A DNA stretch of 64,000 bases from Heracleum sosnowskyi (GCA_030848705.1 JAUIZM010000012.1:6202679-6266678), one strand, 5' to 3'; shown: positions 1 to 11,307, counted from the stretch's first letter. Notes: generated from the sequence alone by a model not told the origin. Translations and numbers: made by a program.

Positions 1-494
1 TGTATTGTGTGACATATGCCGAGGTAACTTTGTTTTAATCTCTGATGGTTAAAATAATTTCTTTGTTTCAGACATTTTATAATTTTGAGATTAGTCATTT
101 GTTTTGAAATGAAAGAGTATGATAACAAACGGTTCCTATTTGTATTAAACAGAGGAGAGAGAGATTAAGTATTTTGAACAATGTGACATGCGGTAATTAT
201 GGCTATTTTTACTGCGCGTGTGTATTGGAAGTTGTTACATATAGCTGTCAGCGTTTGCACGTTTGACACCTATCCCACTCACACACTTTTCAAGGATGCC
301 TGCTGTGTGTAGTAATGATTAAAACGTTTGGGTTTTAATCTTCACAGTTATTATTTAAATATACTACACATAAACGGTTCAATCTTTTACACACCTCAAC
401 TTTTCATAAGCTTTTACTCACACACATTGTCTCAAACACTTTCACTGCATACACTATAATCTATTCTCTGTTTGTTTTCTTCTAAACTGTTCTA
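1..494 (+). other. Non-coding spacer upstream of the env-like ORF
   Basis: There is no ORF of note. The stretch is AT-rich and ends in a CT-rich leader just before the ATG at 495. Sireviruses have a non-coding gap between pol and the env-like ORF, and this position fits it. No pol 3' end is visible, so the pol of the left unit lies outside the window or is lost. Confidence 0.5.
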
Positions 495-3400
495 ATGGCT
501 ACAACAATGTTTACTGCTTCTGGATTAGAATTTGTTCCAAACAACTACTCAGATCCTTTAGCAAATGAGAACGCACCGGAGGCGTTTCATTTGATTCAGA
601 GTTTCTTGTCAAACTCTGATATCGGCACTGCTCTCACTGCACCCTCGAAGCTGTCTGCGTCTCAAATAAGGACTTTTTGGCAGACAGGTACTTATGATAA
701 TGGAGGAGAGACTGGTTCTCCATCTATCATTTTTGAGTTTCAAGGAGATGAATTCACTGTTACTCCTACTACTGTTCGTGATGCTTTGGATCTTGAAGAT
801 TTCAATTCATTCACAGTCTCTGTTGGAGATTCTGAGTTAGTCAGGATGATGAGGGAGATAGGATACTCTGGACCTTTGTCAAAGATAGGTCAACTAAAAA
901 GGCCTCTTTTGCGCAAGGAGTGGAGCTTCTTTTTCGATTGCATTACTCGGGCTTTTGGAAAGAAGTGCACCAATTGGGATGCGATTCCCACGGATAGTCT
1001 ACAGATCGGGTATTCTCTTCTCTATGGCAGTCATTTCGATGTTGCTAGATTAGTCTTAAATAATATTGGTGAGAAGATGCTAGAGAATAGAAATGTTGTT
1101 TATTTCTCTAGGTTTTGTCAATTGATATTCAATTTTTGCTGCCCTAATGTTGAGATAGTAGAGGATGATGTTATCCTCTCGTTTAAACTGCACAAACGTA
1201 TATTCTCTGATCTTACTAACAAGGATAACAAGAAAGGAGATGTTGGTCTCTTCATGTTGCCTGAGTCTGTGCAACAATTCCTTGATAACTTACAACAACA
1301 ACAACAACCACAACTAGCAAACACTGAAGTTGGACCTTCTGTGTCTCAAACACAGAGGTCAAAGAAATCTAAAGTAAGGGCTGTTAAGTCTGTAAGGATA
1401 AACTCTGAAGCTGGGGCATCCAATGCTGATGATATGCCTTAGAAGAGAAGAATGAAGAAGAGAAGAGCCAATAGGGCAAAGTCTGATGTTGTTGATGAAG
1501 AGACTGAAACTGATGAAGAAACTCTTCATCAGAGAAAAAGAAGATTGGTAGCAGCACATTTGTTTGGTGCTGAGAATATTGTTGTTGATGATCTTGAGAT
1601 TCCAGATGATGAAATTGTTCCTGAAGACAGAGTTTTATGGAGACTGTTCTTCAAGAGGAAGCTCCTACATCAAAGTCTGATGATGTAGTTGAGGAAGCTG
1701 CAAATGAAGCTCCTATGCCCACAGAGGATAGAGCACATGTTGAGTTTGCAGATGAAGCTCCTGAAAACATTGTTCAGGAAGCTAATATGGAAGTTGAAGC
1801 AAACCTTTCTATAAACTCTGAACATTTCACAGAGGGTTTGGAAGCTGATCAAGATACTGTTCAACTTGAAGAATCTATGGCTTCTCACACTGAAATAATT
1901 TCTTTTGATCTTGAGAAAGGTGAGGAAGTCGATCAGACTTTAGCTGCTAATGCTAAAGAAACTGTTGCTGCACATCCTGATGTTGTTGACAAGGATGCAA
2001 CAGAGAATGTTCCTTTTGAAGCAGAGTTTGTTGCAAACTCTGAGGATGTTCTTGTTCTTAATGCTCTACAACAATCTGTTGTTGAGATTGTTCAAAGAGA
2101 AGCAGAATTTAGTAATAATGCACACTCTGATGATTCTGAACGAGTGGCAGAGAATGTTCTTGTAGAGAATGAAGCAGAGGATGACAATGCTGAAGCTAGT
2201 CCTGCTCATTCAAATCCTGATATACAAGTAGAGCTTTCTGATATTCAAGCAAACTCTGAAGAGGAAAGAGAAGTTAATAGAGCTACTACTGCGTATTATC
2301 AAGATATGTACTTCTCCAATTGGTCAAGCAAGGATACTATCTTTTCAAATGAAAGAGCAGCAGATTTTGTCACAAAGTCTTCCAAAGAGATTACAAATCC
2401 AGAACTTCTCAGTCATCTCAAAGCAACAATTGTACAAATCAAATCATTAAACAATCGTTTTGATGATTCTGACAAGGTGATTGCAGGATTAAGGAATGAT
2501 ATAGCTACAAGGGAGCTTACACAGCAAAAGGACAAATCTCTATACATCTCTTTGTGTAAAGAACAGAAGACTTTTAACTCTAGATTTTCGAAAGTTGAGG
2601 AGAATCAGACTGCTATGTCTGCCCAACTGACTTCAATTTCAAATGCAATTGAGTTGCTGACATCAGTACTACTTTCTGATGATGTCAAAAAGGGGGAGAG
2701 TGTACCAAGTGACAAATGCAAAGACACTCAAACTCTGAGACGGAGGGATGATGGTAATGATGGTGGAAGCAAGGGAGGTGACAGATTAAACTCTGATAGA
2801 AGCTCTGATAGAAGACCACCAAGACCAAGATCAAACTCTGATAGAAGATCAAACTCTGGTAAGGGAAATGTAAACTCTGCCAGTGGTTCAAAACTCAAAA
2901 GTTTGATAAACACTGATAAGCCTACCACTGATGAGGAAATTGCGGCTAAGGTGTTTATGGCAGAACATGGAAAAGATGTTACAATTGAAGATATCCAAGC
3001 TGAAGAGCAAATGCTTGCTGAGGAACACAAGAAGAATCTTGAAGCTGGAATTTACAAGAAGAAGGAAATCAAGGCTCCTAGAAAGAAAGAGACTAGAATT
3101 ACTATTAAAGAAAATACTCAACAGAGTATACAATCCATCAGGAGGCCTGTGATTACAAATGCTGATAAAGGTAAAGGTATACTGGTAGAAGAAGAACAGT
3201 TACCTAAGAAGTTTAAATCAACCTCTGACATTGCTCAAGTTGAAACAAGATTAGTTAAATCAACCTCTGACGCTGCTCAAGTTGATGTTACTACCAAAGT
3301 TATGACAACCTCTGACGTTGCTCAAGTTGTACAGAAATCTACACTACTTCCAGGATTCAGCAAACCAAAAATTCTTGAAGACTTAAAGCTTGAAGCTGTG

Positions 3401-4111
3401 AATTTCTCAGAAACCAGAACAGTATTGGGAAAAGAAGCCTTTGATAAATCTGGACTGGGTTCACACAGAGAGAGAAGAACAAATAACAGATCTCAAGATA
3501 ACATTTCACTGGCAGAATCTGGTATTGGGGTTACACAAGAAAACCTTGATAAGTTAGAATCTGTTCAGTTGATCTTTCACAGAGTATTGAAGAAGCAGTT
3601 TCTGTTATACTTCATGAGTGATGGAAGAGTTTATAAAGTTGGAGAATCTGATGTCAATCTCAAATCATGGGAAGAACTTGAATATGTACTTTATTTTTTG
3701 AAAGTCAAAAACAGACACACTCATGATGTTGCTCAAGTTTTGAGAGAAAAGATGCTGAGATCTAAAGCTATGCTTGGAGGAGGAGTCTCAAGTATATACA
3801 TTCCAAAGTATAGAGATCATGCTGGAAAGTTGGTGGAGATGAAGAGAAATAGTGCTAAATTCACAACTGCACTTGGAATAAAAGTTTTAGAGTTCAACTT
3901 AGAGTCAGACAAAGCTCATTACATTCGGCTAGGGAATGACATGGAGAAAAACAGTATCTATTCTCTGAGGGCTGCCATATATCAAACTGGTGAAGGAAAT
4001 CCAGAGTATAAGGAGCTGAAAGGGATTATGATAGCTGAACTTGAAAGAGCTGAGAGAAGACTGTTGGTTGATTATCTCAGGACAATACCTGATATTGAAG
4101 AAGTCAAGTAA
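495..4111 (+). pseudogene. Env-like ORF of the left Sirevirus unit, broken
   Basis: The frame opens at ATG 495 and runs 315 codons to TAG at 1440-1442. The same frame reopens in a Lys/Arg-rich stretch and stays open to 1688, while the remainder (824 codons, to TAA at 4109-4111) lies in another frame that begins upstream of 1637. One nonsense change and one frameshift near 1620-1637 therefore split what looks like a single gene of about 1200 codons. The N-terminal third is globular, with conserved-looking FFDCITRAFGKKC-type segments. The rest is acidic, then coiled-coil-like, with a Ser/Arg/Asp tract (about 2740-2880) and three TSD-x-AQV repeats (about 3220-3330). No clear signal peptide or membrane segment is seen, so an envelope function is only a label of position: it lies just before the PPT and LTR. 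Function is unknown. Confidence 0.75.
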
Positions 4112-4264
4112 AGTCTGACTGTAAGTTTTTATGTTTTCTATTCTAAGTTAAAATTAAACTCTGTTCTAAAATTAAACTCTGTTATATTTTAAACACTGCA
4201 TTTGTTATATGTTTTGACATCATCAATTATCTGTTTAACTTGTACATTTTGGTATGAACAAGTT

Positions 4265-4272
4265 GGGGGAGA
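4265..4272 (+). other. Polypurine tract
   Basis: GGGGGAGA followed by T lies one base before the LTR start TGTTAGA. It is the plus-strand primer site expected immediately upstream of a 3' LTR, so the sequence to its left belongs to an element ending here. Confidence 0.8.
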
Positions 4273-4273
4273 T

Positions 4274-4817
4274 TGTTAGATATAATTGCTGACGTTTGTT
4301 CATCAGTGTTTAAGTAACAGGTACATATCAGAGTTTATCTAAGAAGCCGGTCAGAGTTTGATAAATTCTGACTGGGTGAAGAGTTTACATTGAAGCCAGT
4401 CAGAGTTTAATAAAGACTGACGTGGTGATAGTTGACTTGGCTGTCGGTGCAAAGATAAAGATTCTGGAAGCAATATATTCTGAAGAAGGAAAGAAGCAGA
4501 ATATATTGATACAGCTAAGGAAACGGAATAGAAGACTGAAGCAATCCTTAATTGATAATAATTGTATAGCTAATTTATAGGAGTATCAATTAGATAAGGA
4601 TTGTGTAACTGTGTACTATATAAACACAGATAGGTTATCCCTAGAAGGGATGCGAACATTGAATATATTATTCTTGTAACCTAGTAGCTCTTTGTGATTC
4701 ATTAACATCACTAAGAGAGAATTATTTAATATAATTCAGTTTGTTGATTTACAAACCTGTGTTCTTGATTGTTATTCTCATACATACTTGATTATATATT
4801 GTGTATTCGGCCTAACA
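4274..4817 (+). repeat. Copia LTR (single copy, 544 bp)
   Basis: It starts TGTTAGATATAA and ends CGGCCTAACA, giving the inverted termini TGTTAG/CTAACA. A PPT precedes it and a PBS follows, so it acts as both a 3' and a 5' LTR. Inside are two related copies of a block containing GTCAGAGTTT (about 4346-4366 and 4395-4415), which carry the reverse complement of the AAACTCTG motif found through the internal region. No second LTR copy is present in the window. Confidence 0.9.
4617..4623 (+). promoter_or_regulatory. Probable TATA box of the Copia LTR
   Basis: TATATAA lies about 200 bp before the LTR end and about 260 bp upstream of the gag start, in the position expected for the U3/R promoter. This is inferred from sequence only. 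Confidence 0.55.
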
Positions 4818-4819
4818 AT

Positions 4820-4831
4820 TGGTATCAGAGC
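4820..4831 (+). other. Primer binding site, initiator tRNA-Met type
   Basis: TGGTATCAGAGC begins two bases after the LTR end. It is the standard Copia PBS, complementary to the 3' end of initiator tRNA-Met. Confidence 0.92.
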
Positions 4832-4880
4832 TTAGGCTGTTTAATATATACAGTTTTACGATCCAAACACAGTAATAATC

Positions 4881-5987
4881 ATGTCTGAAGAAAATCAAGC
4901 TCCTCCCACGGCTGAACAGGTTAAGCCAAATTCTGTGAGTCGATATGAAACAATCAGGGTTCCAATTCTCAGGCCAGTAGAGTATCCAATATGGAAGGTA
5001 AAGATGACCATGTTTCTGGAGGCTACAGATCCAGAATATCTTGACAGAATTAATGATGGTCCTCATTATCCAACCAAACTAGCCCCTGTAATTGCTGGCC
5101 AAGAACAAAAGACTGTTCCAAAGGAGAAGAAAGATTATACTCCTGAGGACATCTCATCTCTTGCAAAAGATGCAAAGGTTAGACATCTTCTCCACAGTGC
5201 TTTAGATAATGTTATGTCTAACAGAGTAATTGGTTGCAAAACTGCAAAAGAAATCTGGGATGCTTTGGAAGTCAGGTGTCAAGGAACCACTGCTATAAAG
5301 AAAAACAGGAAGACGATACTCACACAGGAGTATGAGCACTTTGATTCAAGAACAAATGAAACCTTGACTGAGACTTATGATAGATTTTGTAAACTATTGA
5401 ATGATCTGTCTCTGGTTGATAAAGAATATGACCTTGAAGAGTCAAATCTCAAGTTTCTCTTATCTCTACCTGAAAAATGGGATTTAAAGGCGACAACAAT
5501 CAGAGATAATTATGATCTTGCAGATACAGATCTTGATGAGATCTATGGATTGTTAAAGACTCATGAACTTGAGATAGAACAAAGAAACAGGAGATCCAGC
5601 AAGAAGACAAAATCAGTAGCTCTCAAAGTTGAGGAGAAGCCCATTAAGAAGAAATCATCAAGGAAGAAAGCCAAGGGAAAAGCTTTAGTCATTAAATCTG
5701 AAAGTGAGTCATCAAACTCTGATGATGACTCAAACTCTGATGAAGCTTCTGACTCTGAGGATGATGAAGAACAGATGATGCAAATGGCTGCATTGATGGT
5801 GAAAACCTTCAAGAAGATGGGATTTAAGAACTTCAAGAAAGGAAAAAGATTCTCAAGGAAAGATTGAAACTCTGAAAGGAGAAGTTTTAGAAAGTCTGAT
5901 GGAAGGGAGACCAAGTCTGGCAAGAAGGATAAATCTGAAATCCAGTGCTACAAATGCAAGGAGATGGGTCACTATGCTCCAGAGTGC
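4881..5987 (+). pseudogene. Copia gag (capsid and zinc knuckle), one in-frame stop
   Basis: ATG 4881 opens 328 codons that end at TGA 5865-5867. The N-terminal part has the Copia gag layout (EYPIWKVKMTMFLE, then the KEIWDALE and YDRFCKLLNDL segments of the UBN2-type capsid domain), followed by a Lys/Asp/Ser-rich tail. The frame continues without a shift beyond the stop into the zinc knuckle C-x2-C-x4-H-x4-C at 5946-5987 and then into pol. A single nonsense mutation (CGA to TGA is plausible, but inferred) thus separates capsid from nucleocapsid. Gag and pol form one continuous frame, as in many Copia elements. Confidence 0.88.
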
Positions 5988-8706
5988 GAGAAAGGAAAAT
6001 CTGAGAAAGCACTCATCTCTAAAGGCAAAGACTGGGCAGATACTTCAGACTCTGATGATGGAGTAAATTATGCTCTTATGGCAACTGTCAAAGATGAGAC
6101 TGAATCATCTGAAAATAAGGGCATAAAAGAGAGCACCCTTATCTTGGACAGTGGATGCTCAGGACACATGACTGGAAATAAAGCCCTGCTATCAGATTTT
6201 GAGGAGAAGGCTGGCCCAAAAGTTTCCTATGGAGATGGCAACATAGGACGTACTCTGGGATATGGCAATATCAATCTTGGAAGTGTCATCATCACAATTG
6301 TAGCTCTAGTCTCAGGACTCAAGCATAATCTGCTATCTGTGAGTCAAATCTGTGACAGAGGAAACCATGTAGATTTTCATACTGAACACTGTGAAGTTAT
6401 CAGTAAATCTACTGGAAAAGTTGTTCTAGTTGGACACAGGCGCAACAACATTTATGAAGCAAGTTTGGTAACAAACTCTGATGGAAAAACAGTGTGTCTG
6501 ACTGCAAGAATGTCAAATGAAGAGAGTTGGAATTGGCATAAGAAGCTCTCTCATCTCAATTTGAACAACATCAATGAGCTAATAAGAAAGGATCTTGTAA
6601 GGGGACTTCCAAAATCAATACTCAGTCTAGATGGCCTATGTGATTCTTGTCAAAAGGCTAAGCAAAGGAAGTCATCTTTCAAGAGCAAATCTGAATCTTC
6701 AGTAGTGGAACCTTATCATCTTCTACATGTTGATCTCTTTGGACCAGTGAATGTGATGTCTATGGGCAGAAAGAAATATGCTCTAGTAATTGTTGATGAA
6801 TATACTAGATATACATGGGTGTATTTCTTATCAAAGAAGGATGAAACTGCTCAAACTCTGATGGATCATGTAAATCTACTGGACAAAGGATCACAGCACA
6901 AAGTCAAAATTATAAGGAATGATAATGGAACTGAATTCAGAAACTCAATCATGGAAGCTTTCTGCAAGGAAAGAGGAGTGAAACAAGAATTTTCTGCACA
7001 TGGAACTCCACAACAAAATGGTGTAGTTGAAAGAAAGAACAGAACTTTAATTGAAGCTGCTAGAACTATGCTTGAAGAAGCAAAATTACCAACTTATTTC
7101 TGGGCAGAAGCTGTTCAAACTGCTTGTTTTACTCAAAATGCTACACTGATCAACAAGCATGGGAAAACACCATATGAGATGGTGAAAAATAAGAAGCCAA
7201 ATTTGAAATATTTTCATATATTTGGATGCAAATGTTTTGTGTTGAAGACTCATCCTGAACAGTTGACAAAGTTCGAGTTAAAAGCTGATGAAGGAATCTT
7301 TGTTGGTTATCCATTGTCAACAAAAGCATTCAGAGTCTACAATCTGAGAACTAAAGTGATCATGGAATCCATACATGTGTCATTTGATGACAAGAAAATA
7401 ACTGGACTTGAAGACAAGAATGGATATGATCAACTACGTTTTGAAAATGAAGATTTATTCTCTGATGATGTAAACTCTGATGAAGCTGATCTGACAAACT
7501 CTGACGAAGCATACTCTGAACCTCTACTGGTAAATACTGGAGAAACTGGAAATTCTCAAACTGAACAAAATAGAGAACCAGTTGAGGGGGAGCGTGAAGA
7601 AGCTCAACAAGACACATCAAGAGAGTCAGTTGAGGAAACTGATTCAAACTCTGACAGTTCAAACTCTGAGCCATCCAATTCAGGGGGAGCCTCAGATGCT
7701 ACAGAAAGTCAACATATGAATCAGGAGAGCATGGATCAAGGGGGAGGATCCAATAATGATGCAAGAAACCACTTACCAACAGCAAGAAAGTGGACACAGG
7801 CACACACACCTGATCTCATAATTGGAGATCCTGATGCTAGTGTGAGAACTAGAAGTGCAACAAATAATGAGTGTCTATATCATGCTTTCTTGTCTCAAAC
7901 AGAACCAAAGAAAGTGGAGGAAGCTCTTCAAGATGCTAATTGGATTACAGCAATGCAAGAAGAGTTAAATGAATTTGAAAGAAATGAAGTCTGGACACTT
8001 GTACCTAGACCAAAGAATAGATCAATTGTAGGTACAAAGTGGGTTTTCAGAAATAAGACTGACAGTGAAGGTGTGATTACAAGAAACAAGGCAAGACTTG
8101 TGGCTAAAGGTTATTCACAACAGGAAGGAATTGACTATGATGAAACCTTTGCTCCAGTTGCAAGATTGGAGGCCATAAGAATTTTTCTGGCCTATGCTGC
8201 ACACAAGAAGTTTAAAGTCTTTCAGATGGATGTAAAAAGTGTTTTTCTCAATGGGAAGCTTGAAGAAGAGGTGTTTGTTGAACAACCACCAGGATTTGTA
8301 GATCCCAAGCATCCAGATTATGTCTACAGGCTTGACAAGGCATTATATGGACTAAAGCAAGCACCAAGAGCATGGTATGAAACTCTTGCTCAATTTCTTT
8401 TAGAAAGTGGGTTCACAAGAGGTACAATTGATAAAACCTTGTTTTATTTCAATACTGGTGATGATTTGCTTTTAGTTCAAATTTATGTAGATGATATTAT
8501 TTTTGGATCTACTAATGACAAACTTTGTAAGAAGTTTGCAAAGCTTATGCAGTCCAGGTATCAAATGAGCATGATGGGAGAGCTTAGTTATTTTCTAGGC
8601 TTACAAGTCAAGCAAACAGATGATGGTATTTTTATCAATCAAGCAAAATATACCAGGAATCTTCTCAAGAAATTTGGTATGCTTGATAGTTCATCTGCTA
8701 ACAAAA
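5964..8706 (+). pseudogene. Copia pol: protease, integrase, RT; RNase H missing
   Basis: This continues the gag frame. The aspartic protease motif is DSGCSGHM at about 6147. The GAG-pre-integrase zinc region (HKKLSHL ... CDSC) is followed by the integrase core with D (HVDLFGP), D (RNDNGTEF) and E (GVVERKNR). The reverse transcriptase runs from about 7915 and has the KARLVAKG, FQMDVKS and YVDD (about 8488) motifs. The ORF stays open to 8807, but homology ends near 8706, just after LDSSSANK; the last roughly 30 residues are encoded by unrelated AT-rich DNA. The RNase H domain and everything downstream are absent. Other than the upstream TGA in gag there are no stops, so the truncation is the main defect. 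Confidence 0.92.
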
Positions 8707-9260
8707 TCTCTCATTTTCTAAAAATATCACGCCTTTTTCAATTTAGTTTTTATATTTTTCTTTTTTCTAAAAATATCACGGACAACCCCTTTAATTATTT
8801 AATTTAAAACCTATTTTAATACTTTTAATTAGTAAATTTTGAAATATCATTTTCCAAAAATATCACGGACAATTACATTTTTTTCAACTAAAGGTGTTAC
8901 CTTTTTCTATTTTTCATTACTAAAAGCCCTCCTTTTCTAAAAATATAACGGGCAAACCCTTACTTATTTATTTTAAAATCTATTTTAATGTTTTTAATTA
9001 TTTATAAGAGTTTAGCTATTTTAGCATGCCTACTTATTTTTTTAATAAATACAATTAATAAAATATTAAAAAATAAATAACGAAGTTCTTAAAAAACAGT
9101 TCTTTCAAAAAAATAGTTATAAAATCATGGTTTAATTAAATTATAATTTTAATTGGAATTTTGTACATAAATAACTAATTTTAGGCTGCAAAATAATTTA
9201 CAGAAATGAGTAGTATTAATGAATTTTATCAGTTTACACGAGAGTGGACTTTCAAAGAGA
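8707..9260. repeat. AT-rich DNA with a recurring TTCTAAAAATATCACGG motif
   Basis: The motif (or a close variant) appears near 8705, 8765, 8852 and 8934, each time followed by an ACAACCCCTT- or AAACCCTT-like stretch. The spacing is irregular, so this is a degenerate local repeat rather than a clean tandem array. It begins exactly where the Copia pol ends, so it is either the host DNA or the element that truncated it. No coding region is seen. Confidence 0.5.
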
Positions 9261-9272
9261 TGTTTTTCAGAC

Positions 9273-9332
9273 ATGAGGGACACGTATCAAGCTCTCCAAG
9301 CTCTCAGTGTGAGAACACGTGCCCTAGGTTGA
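9273..9332 (+). other. Possible terminal exon of an unrecognised gene
   Basis: A pyrimidine-rich acceptor (TGTTTTTCAG, ending 9270) is followed by a 20-codon open stretch that begins with Met-Arg-Asp-Thr-Tyr and ends at TGA 9330-9332. The DNA after it, to about 9700, resembles a 3' untranslated region. The family was not recognised, and it may be chance. Confidence 0.2.
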
Positions 9333-9889
9333 TCTATTGTTCATAGGAATTGGGTATTTTGCAGATTTGGTGATAATTGTTTCGGTTGTTTGACTAATTT
9401 GTTCTTTAGTTAGGTTTGATGCTTGGTGCAGCAAGGATGATCAAGACATTTTAATTGTGGCTTGATATTAGTTAGATATCTGTTTGTTTCTATATTTTAT
9501 TGGTATTATGTGTGAGATTTTTATGTCTGAAGATGGATTAGATTTTGTTTCCATGATTGTTGTGGTATTTGTTGGTACTTAGATTATTAGTATTGATAAG
9601 ATGATAGCAGGGGTCCTGTAGCTGATTCATTGTGTGTACTTTTTATAAATACACATAATTTTATCCACATCCTCGTTAAGGTTGGCTGGGTATCATTCAA
9701 TTCCCCCCTTTTCTGTTTGTAGTTTGAATTTTGAGTTATCTATAAATGAAAATGTTGTTTGCGTTTATTATTATACAGCAATCTATCTTTGCATTTTCAA
9801 TTTTACAACTACATTTCAAAATCTAACTTCCAAGAAATGTACATATAATTTTGCCTCCCATTGATGTTATGTGTATTTAAACTGGGCCC
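9333..9889. other. No gene seen
   Basis: This T-rich stretch has only short, unconvincing ORFs and no terminal repeats or motifs that could be assigned. Confidence 0.4.
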
Positions 9890-9894
9890 CCGGT

Positions 9895-10069
9895 CCCCAG
9901 CAATCGTTTGCTGGGGAGGTTTTTTCTGGCAAACGATTTCCCAGCCATTGGATCGACTATCCAACGGCTGGGGTTTAAAAAAATTTGAACCGTACCACAG
10001 AAACTTTCCGCGATACGGGCTTATTACATTTTTGCCCCTCCCCAGTACCGCGGAAAGTTTCCGCGGTAC
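9895..10069. repeat. Palindromic foldback region
   Basis: Three inverted repeats lie in 175 bp. The first is a hairpin with arms CCCCAGCAA/TTGCTGGGG (9895-9916, loop TCGT). The second is an imperfect palindrome, CCGTA...TACGG centred on GAAA-C-TTTC (9990-10018). The third has perfect 12-nt arms GTACCGCGGAAA/TTTCCGCGGTAC (10045-10069, one-base centre). Between them lies an inverted CAGCC-ATTGGAT/ATCC-AACGGCTGG pair (about 9942-9972). The first hairpin and the TTGGATC block recur, diverged, at 34292-34370. It is probably a foldback or MITE-like element; its edges and TSD are not evident. Confidence 0.55.
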
Positions 10070-10179
10070 GTCTCCTGTCTAATTCCACACAGCGCCGTAC
10101 AGAAAACACAAAATCCATAATCACTAAAATTAAACTGAAGATAGGGGCGATTCAAGAGGCGATTGAACAGAACGGGGGA

Positions 10180-10300
10180 CTGTTTTTTTTTTTTCTTCTC
10201 TCTTCTTTGTACTCTTTTCTTCTCTTTTTCTTCTTTTCTTTCTTCTTTCCTTTTTCCTTCTTTTCTTTTTCCTTCTTTTCTTTTGTTTCTTCCTTTGTAC
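10180..10300. repeat. Polypyrimidine low-complexity tract
   Basis: An almost pure T/C run (TTTTTCTTCTCTCTTC-like). ORFs across it in either strand are low-complexity artefacts. Confidence 0.8.
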
Positions 10301-10327
10301 GCGTGTGTGTTGTGTTAGTGTAGTTTA

Positions 10328-10933
10328 GGATAAAAAAATATAAAAGTTTAATTATAAAACTAAAATCATACCCCACAAATAATTCTTGACTCCTAATTTC
10401 TTCAATTAGCTCCAAAAATTATCAAATAAATAATTAGCGGTTAAAAATAATAATTTTTCATTTCTCGGATAAAATAAATAAATACTCCGCAAAATTATTC
10501 TTAATACGAAATGATACACTCAAATCAATTAACGGATAAAACTTAAAATTTTATTCTCTCCAAAATTAAAATAACTATGCACAAAATTTCATAAAGCCCG
10601 GATTTTACATAATTGCAAAAATATTGAATTTTTTGAATACTTTTATAACTCACCCAAATACTAATGGGCAAAGATAAAATACCGGGTAAAATTTTGGTAC
10701 TAATAAAATACAGCTTTGATACCAAAAATTCCCAAATATTCTAAATCTTCCAAAAATGTAAAAATACTAACTTTTGGAATACTTTTATAATTTAAACAAA
10801 ATAAAACTTTGAATCCGAATAGAATATCGGATAAAATTTTGGCACAACTAAAATACCGATTCGATCATCAAAATTCTAAAATAGAATATTTAAATAATAA
10901 TATTAATAAATCCTGAAAATTCGGATTGTTACA
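10328..10933 (+). repeat. Decayed LTR-like remnant
   Basis: A stretch of AT-rich DNA with repeated blocks such as AATACTTTTATAA and CGG-TAAAATTTTGG (about 10640-10700 and 10790-10850), ending in CGGATTGTTACA, which resembles the end of a Ty3/Gypsy LTR. No partner LTR, PBS or coding DNA is seen, so the call is tentative. Confidence 0.35.
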
Positions 10934-11193
10934 AGTTTTAACTCCCCTTCTCCCGAAATTAAAGCCACTTTCACTCCTAAACTTTTATCCCAAAAATTGG
11001 ATGAAAGGCCTAAATGTAACTTAATCTTATTTATTTTACTTGTTTGAAGGGGGAATGATCTGTTGAATTCCCCTTGTTTGAACTGGAGACTTGGTTAGGC
11101 TACCCAAAATCCAGAAATGAAGCAAAAAGTCTCCACTTATTAGATTACTTGAATGTATATAGTAACACTAACTCTTATATATTTGTTAAACAG

Positions 11194-11307
11194 GTGCCTG
11201 ATGGAGTTGGATGTGTTTTGGGAATTGTACAATTAGCATAGTATTCATACTACAGGAGATTTCCGGCCCAAGAATCAACTGAACCCTTGTTAGTTTTGTA
11301 TGCATGA
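11194..11307 (+). pseudogene. SWEET2: Last exon of a SWEET2-like sugar transporter, premature stop
   Basis: An acceptor (GTTAAACAG, ending 11193) is followed by 38 codons to TGA 11305-11307. The reading VPDGVGCVLGIVQLA, an in-frame TAG at 11239-11241, then YSYYR and a tail ending TEPLLVLYA, matches the seventh membrane helix and C-terminus of plant SWEET2 sugar uniporters of the vacuolar membrane. The TAG replaces what is a Leu in the family (recalled, not searched), so this copy would lack the cytosolic tail. No earlier SWEET exons were seen upstream to the window start, where transposon DNA takes over; this is a broken gene remnant or transduplicated exon. Confidence 0.7.

Larger units (their letters stand above)
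1..8706 (+). mobile_element. Sirevirus-type Ty1/Copia element, two partial units sharing one LTR
   Basis: The order along the plus strand is env-like ORF, polypurine tract, LTR, tRNA-Met primer binding site, gag, and pol truncated in the reverse transcriptase region. A complete element would read LTR-PBS-gag-pol-env-like-PPT-LTR, so the LTR at 4274-4817 serves as the 3' LTR of a left unit (cut by the window start) and as the 5' LTR of a right unit (cut near 8706). The extra ORF after pol, the Met-type PBS and the G-rich PPT are typical of the Sirevirus/Maximus lineage of Copia. Both sides share the abundant 8-mer AAACTCTG, which supports membership of one family. A tandem made by unequal recombination between elements is the likeliest origin; two independent fragments meeting exactly at the LTR is less likely. 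Confidence 0.85.

Noticed and set aside
10152..10415. Lys/Glu-rich ORF on the minus strand
   Set aside because: Translation of a polypyrimidine tract.
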